DNA of 19,584 nucleotides from Lysobacteraceae bacterium (GTDB taxonomy: Bacteria > Pseudomonadota > Gammaproteobacteria > Xanthomonadales > Xanthomonadaceae): positions 1 through 19,584 of the forward strand of contig JAGNNB010000012.1 of the NCBI GenBank assembly GCA_017990865.1, read 5' to 3'. Every line of letters starts with the position of its first letter. The stretch's first letter is position 1. This document shows, piece by piece, positions 15,488 to 19,584 of the stretch. The notes under the pieces are model-generated. The model was given only the letters and a program-made list of their open reading frames with translations. It made no database searches and was not told the DNA's origin. The translations under genes and the position numbers were made by a program.

Positions 15488-18400
15488 ATGAGCGACGCGC
15501 CCGCATCCACGCCCACGCCCGACGAACGCGATGCGCGCATCGCGGAATTGCGCGCGCGCCGTCGCGCGCGCTTGCGTTGGCTGGCGTGGCGCAGCGCGTT
15601 CGCGACGGTGGGTTTGGTGTTGTTGGCGGTCGTTGTCGGCTATTGGTTGTTCAACACATTGCGCGGTCGCGACGTATTGCTTGATCAGATCGTCTCGCGA
15701 TTGCCGCCGGGCACCGAGCTGCGATGGTCGCGCGCCGAAGGCCCCGCCACCGGGCCGATGACGCTGTACGACGTGCGTTTCGTGCAGCGCACATGCCCCG
15801 ACATCGACGGCGAACCCGTGGCGTGGCCGAACTGCGAAAGACCGCAAGTGACGACGTTCGCCGCGAAGCGCGCGATGCTGGACCCGACGTTGCGGCCCTT
15901 GCTCGGCCGCACCTTGCGTTTGGAAACCCTGGAACTTGTCGGCGCGGCGTTGATCCTGCCCGAAGACGATGCGCCGTTCGAATTGCCGCGTTGGCCCGAA
16001 TCGCTACCGCGCATCGCGCCGCCGTTGGCGCTGCAGGCGGAGACGATCCGCATCGACGGCTTGAATATTCTGCGTCGCGAAGGCAAGCGCTTGGCGCCGA
16101 TCGTGCGTATCGCGAACCTGCGCGGCGGCATCGAGGCCGAAGACGGTCGTTTGCAGGTGCGCGATCTCGTCGCCGAGACCGATCGCGGCCGATTCACGCT
16201 ACGCGGCGAATATGCGCCGCGCGACGACTACAAGATGGATTTGCTCGCGACCGCGGTACTGCCCGCGCCGGCAGGTCGCACGCCCGCGCGCTTGGGCATG
16301 ATCGCGCGCGGCGACATCGCGGCGCTGGACGTCGGCCTCGGCGGTCGCGCGCCGGGGCCGGTGCGCGTCGCGCTCGCGTTGCGCGGCGCGCGCGACGTGC
16401 GCTGGTCGGCGATCGCGCGCGGCGAACGATTGCGGCTGTCCGCGCTGACCGGAGAGGATATCGACGATGCGGCGTATGCGTACGATCTGCGCGTGCGCGG
16501 CACGAACGGCGCGGCGAAGCTCGACGGCCGTATCGCGCAACACGCGTCCGGCGATACCGATGCGGCGCCGCGCGAGATCGCGATTCTGCCGTCCGAAATC
16601 TCGCTGCGCGAGCAAGTGTTGACGGTCGCGCCGCTGTCGCTGACCTTGTTCGACGGCCGCATCGATCTGCGCGGAAAGCTCGATGTGCGTACGCCGGCCG
16701 CGCCCCGCTTCGAAGGCACGCTCGCGGCGCGCGGACTGCGTTGGCGCGGCGATGCCGACGCCACGGAAATTCTCGGCGATGCGGATGTCGCGTTGGCCGG
16801 ACGCTTGGCCGAATGGACCGCGAAGGGCGACGCCAAATTGCAGCGCGGCACGGGACGCACGCTCGAGCGCGCGACCATCGCGCTCGACGCGCGCGGCGAC
16901 GCGACGCATGCCGATATCGCGACGCTGCGCGCGACGATGCCGAGCGGGCGACTCGATGGCGGCGGTCGCATCGAGTGGTCGCCGACCTTGCGCTGGCGCG
17001 CCGATGCGACGTTGGCGGGCTTCGATCCCGGTTATCTGCTGCCGGATTGGCCGGGCGCGGTGAACGGGCGTTTGCGCAGCGAAGGCGCTGCGCGCGACGA
17101 CGGTGGGATCGATGCGTCGATCGAAGCGAACGATTTGAGCGGGCGATTGCGCGGCCGCGCGCTGCAGGGTCGCGGCACCGCGCGTCTGCGTCTGCCTGCG
17201 GACGACGACGGCCGCATCGACGGCGAAGGCGACATCGCGCTGCGTATCGGCGAAAGCCGCATCGATGCGCGCGGCCGCGTCGCGCAAACGCTGGATGTGG
17301 ATGCGACGTTCTCGCCGCTGCGTTTGGACGATCTGCTGCCGGATGCGCAAGGTCGCGTGCGCGGCACGCTGCGCCTCACCGGCGCGCGCACCGAGCCGAA
17401 TATCGACGCCGACCTGAGCGGCGAGGGCCTGCGTTACGCGGGTTATCGCGCCGACACCGTGCGCGCGCGCGGTCGTCTGCCTTGGCGCGCGGGCGAACGC
17501 GGCGCGATGACGATCGATGCCGAGAATATCGATGCGGGCATCGCACTGCGCCGCGCGCATATCGACGTCAGTGGCGCGCTGCAAGCCTTGCGCATCGACG
17601 CCGACGGCGACAGCGATGCGATCGGCCGCTTCGCCCTGAGCGGCGATCTCGCCCAGCGCGGCGGGCGTTGGCAGGGCACGGTGGCGTCGCTGCGGCTGGC
17701 CCCGCCCAGCGGCCCCGCATGGCGTCTGCGCGCGCCCGCCGCGTTCGCGCAGACCGCGACGAACGGCTGGAAGATCGCGCCCAGTTGTTTCGGCCATGAA
17801 GGCGGCGGCAACGGCGAACTGTGCGCCAGCGGCGAATGGCCGAGACAACTGGACGTGCGCGGCCAAGCGCTGCCGGTGGCGTGGTTGGCGCCGTATCTGG
17901 AAAGCGCATTGCCGCAGCGCGACGCGCGTGCGCAATGGTCGATCGAAGGCGTCGCCGCGCTCGATGCGCGTATTCGCGGCGACGGCGCGGGTTGGCGCGG
18001 TACCGCGCAACTGCGTTCCGATGCCGGCGCGCTGTCGCAAAAAATCCGCGTGCGTCGCGATGTTCTGGTGTATCGCGCGCTGCGTATCGACGCGAACTTC
18101 GACGCGCATCGCTTCGACGCCACGCTCGACGCCGGCCTACGCGCCGAAGGCTCGGTGCGCGCGCGCATCGCCGCCGGTTGGGACGCGGACGCGCCGCTGT
18201 CGGGCGAGGTCGCGATCGATGCGCGCGAATTGACGTGGATGGAATTGTTTTCCCCCGACATCGTCGCGCCGACCGGCCGCTTGGTCGGCACGATCGCATT
18301 GGGCGGACGGCTCGGCCAGCCCAGCATCGGCGGTCAGGCGCATCTCAGCGCATTCCGCACCGAATTGCCGGCGCTGGCGGTGAGTCTTCGCGACGGCGAT

Positions 18401-19447
18401 TTGCGCATGGATGCGCAGCCCGACGGCACTGCGCGTCTGGTCGGTAGCGTGCGCAGCGGCGAGGGCACGCTGCGCGTGGAGGGCACGCTGGGTTGGCGCG
18501 AGGGCGATACGCCGCTGCGGCTCGCCTTGCGCGGCGAGAATATTTTGATTTCCGATACGCGCGAACTGCGCGCGATGGTCGATCCGAACGTCGAAGTGCG
18601 CTACGCCGTCGGCCAACCGATCGCGGTGAGCGGCGAAGTGCGCGTGACCAGCGCGAAGATCGCGCTCGAAGGCTTGAGCGAAGGCGTGTCCGCATCGCCC
18701 GATGTGGTGGTGCTCGACCCCGCCAATCCGCAGCGCAGCGCGAGCGCGCCGCTCGATTTGGATCTGGCGCTGACGATGGGCGACGACGTGCGTTTGCACG
18801 GCTTCGGTCTCGACGGCACGCTCGGCGGCAGCGTGCGTATGCGCGCGCGCCCGGGGCGCGAAACGGTGGCGACCGGCACGCTCGATATCGACGGCCGTTA
18901 CACCGCGTACGGCCAGAAACTGCAGATCGAACGCGGACGTTTGGTGTGGTCGAACACGCCGTTCGCCGACCCGGTGCTCGACATCCGCGCGCAACGCGTG
19001 GTCGGCGATGTCACCGCCGGCATCGACGTGACAGGCCGCGCTTCCGCGCCCGAAGCCGAGGTGTGGAGCGACCCGGCGACCAGCGAATCGGAAGCATTGG
19101 CGTATCTCGCGCTCGGTCGCCCGCTCGCCACCGCCAGCGCCGACGAAAACCGCCAACTCAGCGCCGCAACCGCCGCGCTCTCCGCCGGTAATTTATTGGC
19201 GGGGCAACTCGGCGCGAAGATCGGTCTGGACGACGCCGGCGTGATCGAATCCCGCGCGCTCGGCGGCAGCGTGCTGGGCGTCGGCAAATATCTCTCGCCG
19301 CGGCTGTATGTGAGCTACGGCGTGTCGCTGCTCGGTACCGGGCAGGTGGTCACGCTGAAGTATCTGCTGCGCAAAGGCTTCGACATCCAGATCGAATCGA
19401 GCACCGTGGAGAATCGCGGCTCGGTGAATTGGCGGCACGAGAAATAA
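15488..19447 (+). CDS. tamB: Translocation/assembly module protein TamB
   Basis: The 1319-residue protein has a basic N-terminus and one membrane anchor (about 35-56, WRSAFATVGLVLLAVVVGYW). A very long periplasmic region follows of repeated short beta strands, the AsmA/TamB beta-groove type. It ends in the conserved DUF490/TamB domain, roughly the last 370 residues, with KYLSPRLYVSYGVSLLGTGQ near the C-terminus. TamB spans the periplasm and works with TamA; AsmA-like members carry phospholipids toward the outer membrane. The start lies 4 bases after the tamA stop, and GAGCG bases overlapping that stop may serve as ribosome site. Length is typical for the family, and no frame break is seen. 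It is the last gene in the window. Confidence 0.95.
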   Translation: MSDAPASTPTPDERDARIAELRARRRARLRWLAWRSAFATVGLVLLAVVVGYWLFNTLRGRDVLLDQIVSRLPPGTELRWSRAEGPATGPMTLYDVRFVQRTCPDIDGEPVAWPNCERPQVTTFAAKRAMLDPTLRPLLGRTLRLETLELVGAALILPEDDAPFELPRWPESLPRIAPPLALQAETIRIDGLNILRREGKRLAPIVRIANLRGGIEAEDGRLQVRDLVAETDRGRFTLRGEYAPRDDYKMDLLATAVLPAPAGRTPARLGMIARGDIAALDVGLGGRAPGPVRVALALRGARDVRWSAIARGERLRLSALTGEDIDDAAYAYDLRVRGTNGAAKLDGRIAQHASGDTDAAPREIAILPSEISLREQVLTVAPLSLTLFDGRIDLRGKLDVRTPAAPRFEGTLAARGLRWRGDADATEILGDADVALAGRLAEWTAKGDAKLQRGTGRTLERATIALDARGDATHADIATLRATMPSGRLDGGGRIEWSPTLRWRADATLAGFDPGYLLPDWPGAVNGRLRSEGAARDDGGIDASIEANDLSGRLRGRALQGRGTARLRLPADDDGRIDGEGDIALRIGESRIDARGRVAQTLDVDATFSPLRLDDLLPDAQGRVRGTLRLTGARTEPNIDADLSGEGLRYAGYRADTVRARGRLPWRAGERGAMTIDAENIDAGIALRRAHIDVSGALQALRIDADGDSDAIGRFALSGDLAQRGGRWQGTVASLRLAPPSGPAWRLRAPAAFAQTATNGWKIAPSCFGHEGGGNGELCASGEWPRQLDVRGQALPVAWLAPYLESALPQRDARAQWSIEGVAALDARIRGDGAGWRGTAQLRSDAGALSQKIRVRRDVLVYRALRIDANFDAHRFDATLDAGLRAEGSVRARIAAGWDADAPLSGEVAIDARELTWMELFSPDIVAPTGRLVGTIALGGRLGQPSIGGQAHLSAFRTELPALAVSLRDGDLRMDAQPDGTARLVGSVRSGEGTLRVEGTLGWREGDTPLRLALRGENILISDTRELRAMVDPNVEVRYAVGQPIAVSGEVRVTSAKIALEGLSEGVSASPDVVVLDPANPQRSASAPLDLDLALTMGDDVRLHGFGLDGTLGGSVRMRARPGRETVATGTLDIDGRYTAYGQKLQIERGRLVWSNTPFADPVLDIRAQRVVGDVTAGIDVTGRASAPEAEVWSDPATSESEALAYLALGRPLATASADENRQLSAATAALSAGNLLAGQLGAKIGLDDAGVIESRALGGSVLGVGKYLSPRLYVSYGVSLLGTGQVVTLKYLLRKGFDIQIESSTVENRGSVNWRHEK

Positions 19448-19457
19448 ACGAAGCGAG

Positions 19458-19584
19458 TAGGGTGGCGGTGAGCGCAGCGAACCCCACCATCGCGGAGGAT
19501 CCGTTCGCGCCGGCACCCGGCGAAACGTTGTTGATGATTCAAGGGTTCATCGGAGACATGGCAATGGTGGGGTTCGCTGCGCTC
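19458..19584. repeat. Large inverted repeat after tamB, cut by window end
   Basis: A 21-base arm (19470-19490, GAGCGCAGCGAACCCCACCA plus T) is matched perfectly in inverse by 19564-19584, with 73 bases between. The left arm also has an internal stem (GGTGG with CCACC). This is the GTAGGGTGG...CCCCACC dispersed repeat style. The right copy probably continues beyond the window. I see no gene in the bases between the arms. Confidence 0.75.

Noticed and set aside
16199..18109. Long minus-strand frame opposite tamB
   Set aside because: It is antisense to a typical TamB and has the same composition artefact.

Overview
The window is high-GC bacterial DNA with tightly packed genes, many 4-bp ATGA/GTGA start-stop overlaps, separate glyQ and glyS genes, a TamA-TamB pair and many intergenic palindromic repeats. 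Together these suggest a gammaproteobacterium of the Xanthomonadaceae/Lysobacteraceae type. That placement is inferred from gene content and repeat style; no marker gene proves it.

Layout. (1) 12-3633 (+): an operon of a DUF4350 membrane protein, a MoxR-type AAA+ ATPase and a DUF58 protein, each overlapping the next by 4 bp, ending at a strong palindrome. (2) 3652-5345: an AT-richer accessory island. It holds an unrecognised secreted/membrane-anchored protein and a lone gene cassette with integron hallmarks: a GTTAGGC core site, a ribosome site, one ORF, and the first half of an attC site. Two ~82-bp copies of one palindromic repeat bracket the cassette, and the second copy starts where the attC site breaks off. 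(3) 5359-7064 (-): a BPSS1780-family membrane protein and a class I glutamine amidotransferase, the latter divergent from glyQ. (4) 7137-11683 (+): glyQ, a glutathione S-transferase-like gene, a small cupin gene, then glyS. GlyS is about 100 residues longer than the E. coli protein (790 against 689). The excess lies in two places: an AT-rich segment and an in-frame cluster of palindromic repeat units. (5) 11684-12009: a 326-bp repeat-packed intergenic region. (6) 12010-13527 (+): a class V PLP-dependent enzyme. (7) 13633-19447 (+): tamA and tamB, outer-membrane and inner-membrane partners of the translocation and assembly module. (8) 19448-19584: the start of another palindromic repeat, cut by the window edge.

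Most of the window is core genome. The parts worth attention are the orphan cassette with its HEPN-like R-x4-H motif, the two expansions of the essential glyS gene, and an apparent remnant of a glyS start upstream of the repeat block that precedes glyS. I did not find a multi-gene system that I can call new.
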